A DNA stretch of 64,000 bases from G963667145 sp963676515 [NCBI: Candidatus Cloacimonadota bacterium] (GTDB lineage: Bacteria > Cloacimonadota > Cloacimonadia > G963667145): the NCBI GenBank assembly GCA_963676515.1, contig OY781061.1:1426001-1490000 (forward strand), given 5' to 3'. Position numbers and translations under genes: made by a program. Positions 24,952 to 37,233 of the stretch are shown in pieces (within the stretch, counting starts at the first letter, position 1; every line of letters begins with the position of its first letter). Below the pieces are notes generated by a model. The model ran no database searches. It worked only from the letters and a program-made list of their open reading frames with translations, and had not been told where the DNA came from.

Positions 24952-26195
24952 GAAAGAGCAAAGCTCTGTTTCTCTTGTTTTCGTTTTTGCTTTGCGGGCG
25001 TTTGACAGCTAGTGGCGGCTATTTGGTGTTTGATCTGGCAAGCGGAGAGACTGTGGCTGGGCAGTCTGAAGCACAAAAGTTCAATATTGCTTCTAACTTG
25101 AAAATGTTTACTTCGGTGGTGGCTTTAGAGGAGTTAGGAGGCGATTTTAGGTTTTCTACCAATTTCAGGTGGGAGGCAGATACCCTCTTCGTGCAAGCGG
25201 GAGGTGATCCTGTACTGGTGATGGAGGAGCTTTACCTTATCGGACTAGAGCTAAAGAGGCTGGGGGTACACGGAATCAGCACGGTGGTAATCGACGATAT
25301 GCTTTATTTCCCATCGGGATGCAGGCAAGTGCCACACGCCAAGAATGACAGGGCTTACAATGCACCAGTGAGTGCCTTGGCTTTAAATTACAACACTTAT
25401 CAAATCGACATTATTGACGGTAAAGTTTCGCTCAAAACTCCCGGTGAGTATTTTGTAGTAAAGTATCGGGACGATCTCAAGCGAAAGATAGTTACTCGCC
25501 CTTGGCACGAAAAACTGCTCATAGAGGCAGGATATAATTTGAGTCCACGAAGAAAAACGCTATACAAAAGGGTGTATCATCCTACTAACCATTTTTTCTT
25601 TGCATTGTGTCACTATTTGGATTTGGATGCACAGACCAAGTTGGTGCGAAGAAAATTGCCCGAAGGTTTTTTTGCGTCGGGTGAATGCTATACGCACCGT
25701 TCCAAACCGCTGAAAGATATTTTACACTTGATGAATATTTACTCCTCTAACTTCATTGCAGAATCTTTGGGGTGCTATCTCGGGCAGAAAAAGTTCGGTG
25801 ACCCAAAGGCGGGTGTGAATATGGTGGAACGATTCATTCAAGAAAGTTTGGGGGAAGAGGTGACTTTGCAAAGTTGTAGTGGATTGGGCAAAAATTACTT
25901 GTCAGTGCAAACGATTTTGAAATTATTGAGATATGTTTGGAGTAAACCTTTTTTGCGGATAGATTTTTTTGCTGGATTGCCAGAGTTGGGTAAAGACGGC
26001 ACTTTGCAAAAAATAAACTGCGATATGCGAGTGAAAGGCAAAAGTGGCTCTTTGCATAATGTTAGTGCTTTGTCTGGTCTGTATGCGGGGAAGCAGCAGC
26101 ATTTGTATTTATTTGCTTTTGTGGAGAACGCTCCTTTGAACAAAGCGGTGAAAAAGAGAGATAAGTTTTTGAAAGATGTGTTAGGCAAGTTTTGA
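24948..26195 (+). CDS. dacB: D-alanyl-D-alanine carboxypeptidase/endopeptidase, PBP4 (S13) family
   Basis: Periplasmic penicillin-binding enzyme that trims or cleaves peptidoglycan crosslinks. It has an N-terminal signal peptide (residues 1-22), the active-site SxxK in NIASNLKMF, the SxN motif in IYSSNFIAES, and the KTG-like motif as KGKSGSL. The 415-aa length with an insertion between SxxK and SxN is typical of PBP4. The GTG start overlaps the lpxK stop. Confidence 0.88.
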   Translation: MRKSKALFLLFSFLLCGRLTASGGYLVFDLASGETVAGQSEAQKFNIASNLKMFTSVVALEELGGDFRFSTNFRWEADTLFVQAGGDPVLVMEELYLIGLELKRLGVHGISTVVIDDMLYFPSGCRQVPHAKNDRAYNAPVSALALNYNTYQIDIIDGKVSLKTPGEYFVVKYRDDLKRKIVTRPWHEKLLIEAGYNLSPRRKTLYKRVYHPTNHFFFALCHYLDLDAQTKLVRRKLPEGFFASGECYTHRSKPLKDILHLMNIYSSNFIAESLGCYLGQKKFGDPKAGVNMVERFIQESLGEEVTLQSCSGLGKNYLSVQTILKLLRYVWSKPFLRIDFFAGLPELGKDGTLQKINCDMRVKGKSGSLHNVSALSGLYAGKQQHLYLFAFVENAPLNKAVKKRDKFLKDVLGKF

Positions 26196-26243
26196 ACAAG
26201 AAGAACTCGCTTGAGTGCGAAAAATTTTGACGAGGAAAATTTT

Positions 26244-27236
26244 ATGAAAAGATCTTTAACAGGCATACAAACGACGGGAGTGCCTCATTTGGGGAACTAT
26301 TTGGGAGCGATTAAGCCCGCTTTGGAGCACGCCAAAGAGTACGAATCTTACTACTTTATGGCGGATTACCATTCTCTGAACTCCATAAAAGACGCCGAGC
26401 AAAGGCTGGAGAGCATGTATCAAATCGCCGCTACTTGGCTGGCGTGTGGACTAGACCCCGAGAAGATCCATTTTTACCGGCAATCGGATGTGCCCCAGAT
26501 ATTTGAGCTGGTTATTATCTTGGCTGCTTTTATGCCTAAGGGGTTATTGAATAGAGCACACTCTTACAAAGATAAGGTTGCTAAAAATTTGCAAAAGGGG
26601 AAAGCGGCTGACGATGAGATAAATGTTGGTCTTTTTACTTATCCCGTGTTGATGGCGGCTGATATTTTGATGTTCAATCCCAACATCGTCCCTGTGGGTA
26701 AAGACCAAAAACAGCATGTGGAGATGTGTGCAGAGGTAGCTCGTGTGATCAATCACACTTATGGCAAGGAGCTTTTGGTGATTCCCAAAGCAAAGTTCAG
26801 CAAGGAGATGCAGGTTCTGGGTTTAGACGGTCGGAAGATGAGCAAATCTTATGGAAACACGATTCCTCTTTTTTTGCCGAGCAAAAAACTGCGAAAATTG
26901 GTGATGAAGATAAAGACAAATTCTCAAACAGTAGAAGAGGCTAAAGACCCCGAAAGTTGCAATGTGTTCGCTCTTTACAAACATTTTGCTTCCGCAGAGG
27001 AGCAAGCAGACCTAGCAAAAAAATATCGTGCTGGAGGTATGGGTTGGGGTGATGCGAAGCAAACGCTGTATGAAGCTATCGAAACGGAGATAGCGGATAA
27101 AAGAGAGATTTATGAGCAAATAATCGAAGATAAGCCTTATTTGGACAAAGTGCTGAAAGACGGTGCTGTTAGGGTGAGAGAGTTGGCACAGAGAAATTTG
27201 GACAGTTTGCGAAAAGCGATGGGATTTGCACGGTAA
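26244..27236 (+). CDS. trpS: Tryptophan-tRNA ligase
   Basis: Class I aminoacyl-tRNA synthetase charging tRNA-Trp. It has 330 aa, with the HIGH-type motif VPHLGNYLGA and the KMSKS motif GRKMSKSYGN. TGIQTTG at the N-terminus matches the Trp enzyme. The ATG at 26244 with CGAGGA upstream is preferred to an earlier in-frame alternative start at 26211, which adds 11 non-conserved residues. The stop and the crcB start share bases (TAATG). Confidence 0.94.
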   Translation: MKRSLTGIQTTGVPHLGNYLGAIKPALEHAKEYESYYFMADYHSLNSIKDAEQRLESMYQIAATWLACGLDPEKIHFYRQSDVPQIFELVIILAAFMPKGLLNRAHSYKDKVAKNLQKGKAADDEINVGLFTYPVLMAADILMFNPNIVPVGKDQKQHVEMCAEVARVINHTYGKELLVIPKAKFSKEMQVLGLDGRKMSKSYGNTIPLFLPSKKLRKLVMKIKTNSQTVEEAKDPESCNVFALYKHFASAEEQADLAKKYRAGGMGWGDAKQTLYEAIETEIADKREIYEQIIEDKPYLDKVLKDGAVRVRELAQRNLDSLRKAMGFAR

Positions 27237-27613
27237 TGAGTTTGCTTTACATAGGTTTGGGCGGATTTTTAGGAGCTTGCTTTCGCTATCTGAATGGTGA
27301 ATTTTTGACGGGGATTTTGGCACATCTCAAGGTTCCGTATCCGACTTTAATTACCAATCTTTTGGCTTGTTTCGCTTTTGGGCTACTTTTCCCTTTGGCA
27401 GAGCATTACAGCTGGTTTTCAGAAAATCTGCGTCGTTTTGTGTTCGTAGGATTTTTGGGCGGATTCTCCACATATTCTAGCTTTATGTTTGAGATGTTTG
27501 CCTTACTGGAAAAGGGTAATTGGTTGATTTGTTTGCAATATTTGTTTCTTCATCTTGGACTTGGGATTTTGGTCGTTTGGTTGGGAATTCTTCTCGGATT
27601 GAAATTAATCTGA
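27236..27613 (+). CDS. crcB: Fluoride exporter CrcB/FluC
   Basis: A small 125-aa membrane protein with four hydrophobic helices. The N-terminal GGFLGACFRYL and the central GFLGGFSTYSSFMFE are the two conserved segments of FluC channels that expel fluoride. It overlaps trpS by one base. No fluoride riboswitch is possible here because there is no leader. Confidence 0.9.
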   Translation: MSLLYIGLGGFLGACFRYLNGEFLTGILAHLKVPYPTLITNLLACFAFGLLFPLAEHYSWFSENLRRFVFVGFLGGFSTYSSFMFEMFALLEKGNWLICLQYLFLHLGLGILVVWLGILLGLKLI

Positions 27614-27617
27614 AATT

Positions 27618-28664
27618 TTGGAACATCTATATTTTCACATTCCTTGGTGCAAACAAAAATGTGGGTATTGTAGCTTTTATTCCAAACTGGACTTTGATTT
27701 TGCAGAATATTACCAAACTGCCCAAAAAAAGCTAAAAGATTTTCCTAATTTTGCACCACTCACCGTTTACTTGGGCGGAGGCACGCCTTCTTTGCTTAGT
27801 TTACAGGAGTTGCAGGCACTTTTGGCTTTGCTAGATTTGCAACGCTGCCAAGAGCTTACTATCGAGGGCAATCCCGCAGATATTAGCAAAGAATACGCCT
27901 GCGGGCTAAAGGAAATCGGCTTTAATCGCGTTAGCTTGGGGCTGCAATCTTTTTTGGATGAAGAGCTAAAGCTATTGGGGAGAAGGTCGAACAGCCGAGA
28001 AACCATTTTGGCTTTTGAACATCTTCGTGCCGCGGGTCTGCAAAATATTTCTTGCGACTTGATGTATGGTTTGCCCAGACAAACTTTACCAGAATTGGAG
28101 AAATCTTTGCAAGGGCTGCTGAAGCTACGACCAGAGCATATTTCCGCTTATCTGCTCACTCTGGATGAAGGTGTGGCGATGTATTGCCAGAGAGGCAATT
28201 TGCCTATTGATAGCGATTTAGAGTTGTTTTACAAGCAGATAAGGAAGACGCTCCTCAAGGCTGGTTATCAGCAGTATGAGTTGTCCAACTTTTGTTTGCC
28301 GGGCTACGAATCTATGCATAATATGGCTTATTGGCAGGGCAAAGAGTACTTGGCTTTGGGTGAAGGTGGCTGTAGCTACTATCAAGAAGGGCAAAATTAT
28401 TTTAGAACAGACGGCTTTGGTGGCAAGGAAGAGCTTACTTTGCAAAAGCGAGAGTCGGAGTTTATATTTTTGAGTTTGAGGTTGGCTCAAGGGCTCAGTT
28501 TACTAAAGTATTCGCAAAAATTTGGTGGCGATTTTGGGCAAAAATATAAGCGGATATTGCAAAAGTATGAGAACTTTTTGTTGATAAATGACCAGCAAGT
28601 GGCACTGCTCCCAAAAGCTTATTTCGTAGCCGACGAGATAATGGCAGAGTTTGTATCGGTCTAA
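27618..28664 (+). CDS. hemW: Radical SAM HemW-like protein
   Basis: A 348-aa protein of the family once called oxygen-independent coproporphyrinogen oxidase-like and now seen as a haem chaperone. The cluster motif is C-x3-C-x2-C at Cys11, Cys15 and Cys18, and YLGGGTPSLL and GLQSFLDEELK follow. The extra cysteine found after the cluster in true HemN is replaced here (GYCSFYS), which favours HemW. It starts with TTG, and no nearby ATG fits. No other haem genes lie in the window. Confidence 0.85.
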   Translation: MEHLYFHIPWCKQKCGYCSFYSKLDFDFAEYYQTAQKKLKDFPNFAPLTVYLGGGTPSLLSLQELQALLALLDLQRCQELTIEGNPADISKEYACGLKEIGFNRVSLGLQSFLDEELKLLGRRSNSRETILAFEHLRAAGLQNISCDLMYGLPRQTLPELEKSLQGLLKLRPEHISAYLLTLDEGVAMYCQRGNLPIDSDLELFYKQIRKTLLKAGYQQYELSNFCLPGYESMHNMAYWQGKEYLALGEGGCSYYQEGQNYFRTDGFGGKEELTLQKRESEFIFLSLRLAQGLSLLKYSQKFGGDFGQKYKRILQKYENFLLINDQQVALLPKAYFVADEIMAEFVSV

Positions 28665-28866
28665 AAAAAGTGAGAAGATGACAGATTTCTTTTTTTATAT
28701 TATTACAAATTGATGAACGAGAGGCGATTACAGATAGCTTTTTTGAGCATTGATTGCATTAAAAATAAATGAGATTGAGAGGTGTTATTTGTTAAATAAA
28801 TAGTTTGACATAAAACTAAAAAGTAACAGAAAGTGAACAAAATTATTGGATAAATAAGGAGAGAAA

Positions 28867-29466
28867 ATGAAGAAGATTTTAATTTTATTAGTGGGTATAG
28901 CTTTTGTGTTTGGCTGTGCATCCAGAGAGGTGTCAAGGGTGTCTGCTGACAAGCAGACCGATTTTAGCGGGAGATGGAACGATACAGACTCCAAGCTGAC
29001 AGCTGAGTCGATGATAGAGCAAAGTTTGTCTGCACCGTGGCTGGAAGACTACAAGCAAGCAAATAGTGGGAAGAAGCCCGTGGTGATAGTCGGTGACATT
29101 GGGCTGAAAAACTCCACCGAGCACATAAACACGCAGACTTTCATCAAAGATATGCAAAAGGTTTTAATAAACTCAGGGAAGGTGAAATTCGTGGCAAGCT
29201 CTTCTGAGCGAGGCGATCTGAGGGTAGAGAGGAAGGAGCAACAAGAGCATGCTTCCATGGAGACAGCCAAGCGACTAGCAGCCGAAACAGGTGCTGACTT
29301 TATGCTGATGGGCGACATTAGCGTTATTTTGGATGAATACGATGGTCAGCAAGCTAAATTTTACCAAATCGATTTGCAGCTTATCAACATCGAGAGTAAT
29401 GAGATTACCTGGATAGGAGACAAAAAAATCAAGAAACTTATCGGCAAAGATTCTCATTCATGGTAA
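28867..29466 (+). CDS. LpoB-like lipoprotein (penicillin-binding protein activator family)
   Basis: A 199-aa lipoprotein with lipobox FVFGC. The domain after residue 55 has the LpoB/CsgG-like pattern: VVIVGDIGLKNSTEHINTQ, then ERGDLRVERKEQ and GADFMLMGDISV. In enterobacteria LpoB activates PBP1b from the outer membrane. The ATG has AAGGAG upstream. About 200 AT-rich bases without other genes precede it, and it overlaps the next gene by 7 bases, so it leads a three-lipoprotein operon. Confidence 0.82.
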   Translation: MKKILILLVGIAFVFGCASREVSRVSADKQTDFSGRWNDTDSKLTAESMIEQSLSAPWLEDYKQANSGKKPVVIVGDIGLKNSTEHINTQTFIKDMQKVLINSGKVKFVASSSERGDLRVERKEQQEHASMETAKRLAAETGADFMLMGDISVILDEYDGQQAKFYQIDLQLINIESNEITWIGDKKIKKLIGKDSHSW

Positions 29467-30857
29467 GATTTGCTTTATTTTTGATTTTAGCTTTTACGAT
29501 TGGTTGCGGTACTACTGCAACCAATCTTTCGCATTATACCAAGGTAGACAAGGGACTAAGGGCGGGGAACTACGAGCAGGCTCTCAAGGAGTTGAAGAGC
29601 CGAAGTGGTTATGAGGAAAAAGATAAGGTGCTGTACTATTTGGATTTAGGGATGCTCTATCATTACGCAGGAAAATATGCAGAGAGTAATCTGGCTCTGG
29701 AGAAAGCGGAAATTTATATTGATGAACTTTACACCAAAAGCGTTTCCAAAGCGGCTTTGTCTTACCTACTGAACGACAACGCTTTAGATTATGCGGGCGA
29801 AGATTACGAAGATATTTATATCAATCTGATAAAAGCTTTTAATTATATGGAACTGGGAATGGTGGATGATGTTTTTGTGGAGATAAATCGGCTGAACCAT
29901 AAGTTGTCGGTGTTGGAAGACAAAAATGTGAAGCTCGACCAAGCTTATAATCGAAGCAAAGATAGTAAAATAAAGATAAAATCGCCGAGCAATAAATTTT
30001 ACAATGATGCTCTGGGCAGATATGTCAGTATGCGTCTTTACGAGTCACTGGGCAAGTGGGACGACGCCGATATCGATAGGGAAATGATCAAGAAAGCTTT
30101 TGTGATACAAAGCTCAATCTATGATTTTCCTCAGCCTGAATTGAACATGGGGGCTCAGCAGAAAGGGAAAGTGCCTGTCAGCTTGGTGAGTTTTGCTGGA
30201 TTGGGATTGGTAAAAGAGGCAAAAACGCTCTATATCAACACTCAGCCAGGAATGGTAATCTTGGGAACTTCCAAAACAGGAAGTGGAGGCGATTTTAATT
30301 TGCAAGGATTGAACTCTTTCGCTTATCCAGGTTTGCAGGGCGGTTATAATTTCAAATTCCAATTACCAATCTTGAGTAAAAGAGAGTCGAAAGTGAGCAG
30401 AGTGGAAGTGGTGGTGGTGGATACAGATGGTCAGCAGGTAGTTAGGTCGAATTTGAGTTTGATGGAAGATTTTGACAATGTGATGCAGAGCGTGTTCGAT
30501 TTGCGTTATAACAGATTGGTAATCAAAAGCGTCACCAGAGCTATAGCAAAGGGAATAGCTGGAAATATGGCGAAAGATGTAGCGAAGAAGCAGTTTGGTA
30601 AAAACAATGTTTTCGTGATGCTGGGAGGTTTGGCTCTGGATTTGGGGGTTAATGCTACGGAGAATGCAGACCTGCGGGCGGCTAGATATTTACCTTCCAA
30701 AGGCTACATCGCCGATGTTTACCTTGCTCCTGGAGTGTATAGTTGGAAAATAAAATATTATGATGATAATGGGAATTTGCTCAAAGTGGACACACAGGGT
30801 GAGCGAAAAGTAGGATACGGTAAGCTCGATTTTTACTTATCTTATTGTTTGGAATAA
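29460..30857 (+). CDS. COG3014-type lipoprotein
   Basis: A 465-aa protein with a lipoprotein signal (FTIGCG). The N-terminal part (residues 20-130) is helical with TPR-like repeats (DLGMLYHYAGKYAESNLALE). The central part has a conserved AFNYMELGMVDDVFVEINR. The C-terminus is beta-rich (YIADVYLAPGVYSWKIKYYD). This family is commonly found beside LpoB- and LPP20-type genes; its function is not established. It overlaps lpoB by 7 bases and precedes the LPP20-like gene by 16. Confidence 0.72.
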   Translation: MVRFALFLILAFTIGCGTTATNLSHYTKVDKGLRAGNYEQALKELKSRSGYEEKDKVLYYLDLGMLYHYAGKYAESNLALEKAEIYIDELYTKSVSKAALSYLLNDNALDYAGEDYEDIYINLIKAFNYMELGMVDDVFVEINRLNHKLSVLEDKNVKLDQAYNRSKDSKIKIKSPSNKFYNDALGRYVSMRLYESLGKWDDADIDREMIKKAFVIQSSIYDFPQPELNMGAQQKGKVPVSLVSFAGLGLVKEAKTLYINTQPGMVILGTSKTGSGGDFNLQGLNSFAYPGLQGGYNFKFQLPILSKRESKVSRVEVVVVDTDGQQVVRSNLSLMEDFDNVMQSVFDLRYNRLVIKSVTRAIAKGIAGNMAKDVAKKQFGKNNVFVMLGGLALDLGVNATENADLRAARYLPSKGYIADVYLAPGVYSWKIKYYDDNGNLLKVDTQGERKVGYGKLDFYLSYCLE

Positions 30858-30873
30858 ATTTAGGAGAAAGAAG

Positions 30874-33949
<3,076 letters not shown>

Positions 33950-33953
<4 letters not shown>

Positions 33954-35650
33954 AGAACTTACTTGATACGAGAACTGGAACATTGCAAGATATTCTTGGC
34001 AATGGGAAAACTTATAATATCCCTTCTTTTCAAAGAGATTATTCTTGGGAGGAGGAACATTGGGAAGATTTATGGAATGATTTTTTGTCGACCAAAGAAA
34101 CCGAACAACCGCATTATATGGGAACGATTGTCTTGCAAAACACGGGGAAACAAGATTGCTTTACGGTTGTAGATGGTCAACAAAGGCTTACTACAATGAC
34201 AATATTTGCAGTAGCCATCATAAAAGTTTTACAAGATTTGTCAAACAAGGAAATTGAACGAAAAAAAAATGAAGAAAGAATAGAAGAGATTAAAAGAACT
34301 TTTATTGGTAAAAAAACCATTGCGACTCTTTATTACGAAAGTAAGCTAAAACTAAATAGAAATAACAATCTTTTTTTTCAAGATAATATTTTAATTTTAA
34401 GAGAACCTGTTGCTTATAGTAAATTAAAAGATTCAGAAAAGCTGTTGTGGAACAGCTTTAAATATTTTTATAACAAAATCTCAAGCGAATTTAGTAATGA
34501 TGGAGAGAAAATAACTGATTTTTTAGAAAACATTGTTGCGAAAAAGATGATATTTATTCAAATCATTGTAGATAATGAATTGGATGCTTATACAGTTTTT
34601 GAAACATTAAACGCAAGAGGGGTAGAATTAACTACTACAGATTTATTGAAAAACTATTTGTTTTCCCTATGGGCAAAAAATAATGCGGAATCTCAGATCG
34701 AGTTTTTAGAAGAAAAATGGAATAAAATTGTACATAATATTGGGTTTAAAGAGTTTCCTACTTTTATAAGATATTATCTTAATTCTATGCAAAAACTTGT
34801 TAGAAAAGAACAATTATTTAAAGTTATAAAACTAAAAGTAAAAAGTGAAAAAGATGTTTCTAAAATTTTAGACGAGTTAGAAAAAAAACAGATTTTATAT
34901 AATGCCATTAAAAATCCTGATGATGATTTTTGGAATGATCATAAAGATAAAAGACTTATAGTAAAAGCATTAAATGAGTTAAAACTTTTTGGTGTGTCTC
35001 AACCAATTCCTATCTTGTTTTCTCTTTACGACAATTTGCCTGATCTTTTTGCAGATATTCTTTGGGATATAGTTAATATTTCTTTTAGATATAATATAAT
35101 TGCTAAAAAAAATCCAAACGAGCAGGAAGTTATATATAATACAATATCTCAAAAAATTTTTAAAAAGGAAATTCTTAATAAAAAAAATATCCATGATGAA
35201 CTTAAAAAAATTTATGTTGAAGATAGTGATTTTAAACAATTTTTTTCCACTAAAGAATTAAGTACAGGTGGTAAAAATAAAAAAAAGGTTAAATATATTC
35301 TTACAAAAATAGAGAACCAACTAAATAATACAGATAATGATTGGTCAGATGCAAATTTTACAATAGAGCATATCTTGCCAGAAAATTATTCTTGTGAGTG
35401 GGACAATGTTTTTAAAAATAATGCAAGTAAGTTTATTTATAGAATCGGGAATTACACGCTTCTTGAAGACAAGTTAAATCGTGAGTGCAGTAATAAAAGT
35501 TATATAGAGAAAAAAGAGATTTATAAAAAAAGTAGATATAAGTTAACGAACAGTTATTGTGTTAAAGATGAGTGGAATATCTCTGCGATTGGTCAGTACC
35601 AAGAAAAACTTGCTGATTTTGCAAGTAGTATTTGGAAAATACAATTTTAA
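33950..35650 (+). CDS. DUF262-DUF1524 (GmrSD/SspE-like) restriction-type defence protein
   Basis: A 566-aa protein. The DUF262 ParB-like NTPase domain is at the N-terminus: PSFQRDYSW at about residue 25, HYMGTIVLQ, and VVDGQQRLTT at about 75. The C-terminal DUF1524 nuclease of the HNH type has EHILPE near residue 472, with RIGNYTLLEDKLN and a YKKSRY ending. Relatives include GmrSD (type IV restriction of modified DNA), BrxU and SspE. The gene is visibly more AT-rich than its neighbours, with many AAA, AAT and ATA codons, and is flanked by direct repeats, both signs of transfer. No ssp/dnd or other defence partner is adjacent, so it probably acts alone. GGAGG lies 8 bases upstream of the ATG. 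Confidence 0.85.
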
Positions 35651-35713
35651 ATGACAGATAAAAAGTTTGGTATAAGCGAAAACGACCAAAAACTGATGGG
35701 CGATTTTTATAAT
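35651..35713 (+). repeat. Direct repeat, right copy, flanking the DUF262 gene
   Basis: This is the right-hand partner of 33876-33938. Confidence 0.9.
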
Positions 35714-35725
35714 AGTGAGAAATAG
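35651..35725 (+). CDS. Micro-ORF of 24 codons, second copy, directly after the DUF262 gene
   Basis: It begins right after the DUF262 stop codon. It reads [20 protein letters not shown] plus four residues, differing from the upstream copy at a few positions. Two bases after its stop, another short frame (35728-35805) opens, at the place where the DUF262 gene opens after the first copy. It could be the remnant of a second module. Confidence 0.3.
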   Translation: MTDKKFGISENDQKLMGDFYNSEK

Positions 35726-35881
35726 TTATGGTAGGAAAAGCCTTTGTTTATGAATTACTAACCCCGAGTTTCTCAATATGTTTTAAGTGTTTCAGATTGT
35801 TATAAAAAGTGTTTGACACAAAGTTCCAAATTTTGACGATTGGCAAAGGTTATTTAAAACTTTGAAAAAGGATAAAAATTG

Positions 35882-35971
35882 ATGAATAAAATCGGACAAG
35901 AAATTGTGAGCAAAATGGTGATGCGAATGTTGGGCATGATGATGCCGAGCATTGTTCGATGGCGTTTTTGA
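35882..35971 (+). CDS. Methionine-rich leader peptide upstream of the methionine cluster
   Basis: A 29-codon frame from ATG to TGA preceded by AAGGA at 9-base spacing. It reads MNKIGQEIVSKMVMRMLGMM then MPSIVRWRF. Seven of 29 residues are Met, with three consecutive Met codons (ATG ATG ATG) at codons 19-21. A hairpin (35972-35992) begins at the stop codon and an intrinsic terminator lies at 36005-36040. The first methionine-pathway gene starts at 36079. This is the architecture of ribosome-mediated attenuation, as in the his, trp and leu leaders. The function is inferred from layout and codon content; translation is not shown. Confidence 0.6.
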   Translation: MNKIGQEIVSKMVMRMLGMMMPSIVRWRF

Positions 35972-35992
35972 CTAAGAGGTTAGCCTCATTAG
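35972..35992 (+). promoter_or_regulatory. Leader hairpin (candidate pause/antiterminator region)
   Basis: CTAAGAGG pairs with CCTC-TTAG (one bulged A) across a TTAG loop, starting within the leader stop codon. CCTCA at 35984-35988 could instead pair with TGAGG at 36025-36029, which includes part of the terminator 3' arm. That gives a possible, though short, antiterminator. Confidence 0.4.
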
Positions 35993-36004
35993 ATAAAAAA
36001 GATT

Positions 36005-36040
36005 AAAGAGTCGTCGGACAATTCTGAGGACTCTTTTTTA
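36005..36040 (+). terminator. Intrinsic terminator between the Met-rich leader and the methionine operon
   Basis: Arms AAAGAGTC and GACTCTTT with a 16-base loop are followed by a T-run. It stands only 38 bases before the first structural gene, so it would block the operon unless antitermination occurs or there is an internal promoter. Confidence 0.8.
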
Positions 36041-36078
36041 TTGTGTAAAAAATAAAAATAAGATAGGAAGTACGAGAA

Positions 36079-37233
36079 ATGAAGAGTATTAGTGAGATTA
36101 AAAAGAGGTTGGCAGAGGGTAAGGCTGTGGTCATTACCGCCGAGCAGGCTTCGTGTTTGGCGAAGACTAAGTCGAATTCTGAGATTTGTAAAGAGGTAGA
36201 TGTGGTAACTACTGCCACTTTTGCTCCGATGTGTTCTTCAGGATGTTTTTTGAATTTTGGTAATCTGGATTTGCCTATAAGAATGGAGAAAATATTTTTG
36301 AATGGAGTGCCCGCTCACGGTGGATTGGCTGCGGCGGATACTTACTTGGGAGCTGCAGCAGAGAATCCCGACAATCCCGGCTATGGTGGAGCACATGTGA
36401 TTTGCGATCTGATAGCGGGCAAGAGTGTTTGCTTGGAAGCACAAGGGAAAGGGACTGACTGCTATCCCCGCAAAGAGGTGAAGACTTATTTCAAGCTGGA
36501 AGATATTAACCAAGCTTATCTTTACAATCCGCGTAATGCCTACCAAAATTACCCTGTGGCGATCAATCGGAGCGATAAGGATATCTACACTTATATGGGC
36601 AAACTGAACGCCAATGTGGGTAACGCGAGCTACTCTAGTGCAGGCGAATTGAGCCCTCTGCTCAATGATCCCAAGATGAGGACCATCGGTGTGGGGTCTC
36701 GAGTGTTTTTGGCAGGTGCTAGAGGGTATGTGAGCTGGCAAGGCACGCAGTACGACAACCAGCGAGAGGAGAACGAGCATGGCATCCCCATGGTGCAATC
36801 GGCGAATCTGGCTCTGATAGGTGACATGAAGAAGATGGATGCGAGGTTTGTGAAGCCGCTGATCCTCAAGAAATACGGTGTGAGCCTTTTCATCGGCTTG
36901 GGCATCCCTATCCCTGTGCTGGACGATGAGATAGCGGGCAATGTGGGCATTACTAATGAGAAGATAGATACTTTGGTGCGAGACTACTCTGTGATAGGTC
37001 ATCCTGTGGTGTGCAAGACGAATTATGCAGAGCTTTTTAGTGGCGAGATAGCCGTGCAAGGGGAGAAGGTGAAAACTTTTACTTTTTCCAATCTGGACAA
37101 AGCAAGAGAGATTGCTGAAATATTGAAATCGAATTTGCAAAAAGGGTTGTTTCAGATTACAGAGCCAGTGGAACTTTTTCAGGATAAGGTCGTGCAAAAG
37201 CCTTTGATATTGCGGGAGAAAGATGAACGATAA
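36079..37233 (+). CDS. Homocysteine biosynthesis protein, COG1900/DUF39 family
   Basis: A 384-aa protein of the family genetically linked in methanogens to homocysteine formation from aspartate semialdehyde and a sulfur source. Conserved features visible are the cysteines in MCSSGCFLNFG (Cys52 and Cys56), GGLAAADTYLGAA, and GKGTDCYPRKEV with Cys128, the likely sulfur-handling residue. In methanogens a partner protein with NIL and ferredoxin domains is fused or adjacent; here it is absent. It is followed by UPF0280 with an 11-base overlap and heads the methionine cluster behind the leader/terminator. Confidence 0.85.
   Translation: MKSISEIKKRLAEGKAVVITAEQASCLAKTKSNSEICKEVDVVTTATFAPMCSSGCFLNFGNLDLPIRMEKIFLNGVPAHGGLAAADTYLGAAAENPDNPGYGGAHVICDLIAGKSVCLEAQGKGTDCYPRKEVKTYFKLEDINQAYLYNPRNAYQNYPVAINRSDKDIYTYMGKLNANVGNASYSSAGELSPLLNDPKMRTIGVGSRVFLAGARGYVSWQGTQYDNQREENEHGIPMVQSANLALIGDMKKMDARFVKPLILKKYGVSLFIGLGIPIPVLDDEIAGNVGITNEKIDTLVRDYSVIGHPVVCKTNYAELFSGEIAVQGEKVKTFTFSNLDKAREIAEILKSNLQKGLFQITEPVELFQDKVVQKPLILREKDER

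Noticed and set aside
35726-36078. SAM riboswitch or T-box before the methionine cluster
   Set aside because: I found no SAM-I core helices and no T-box sequence in the leader; the Met-rich ORF plus terminator fits better.
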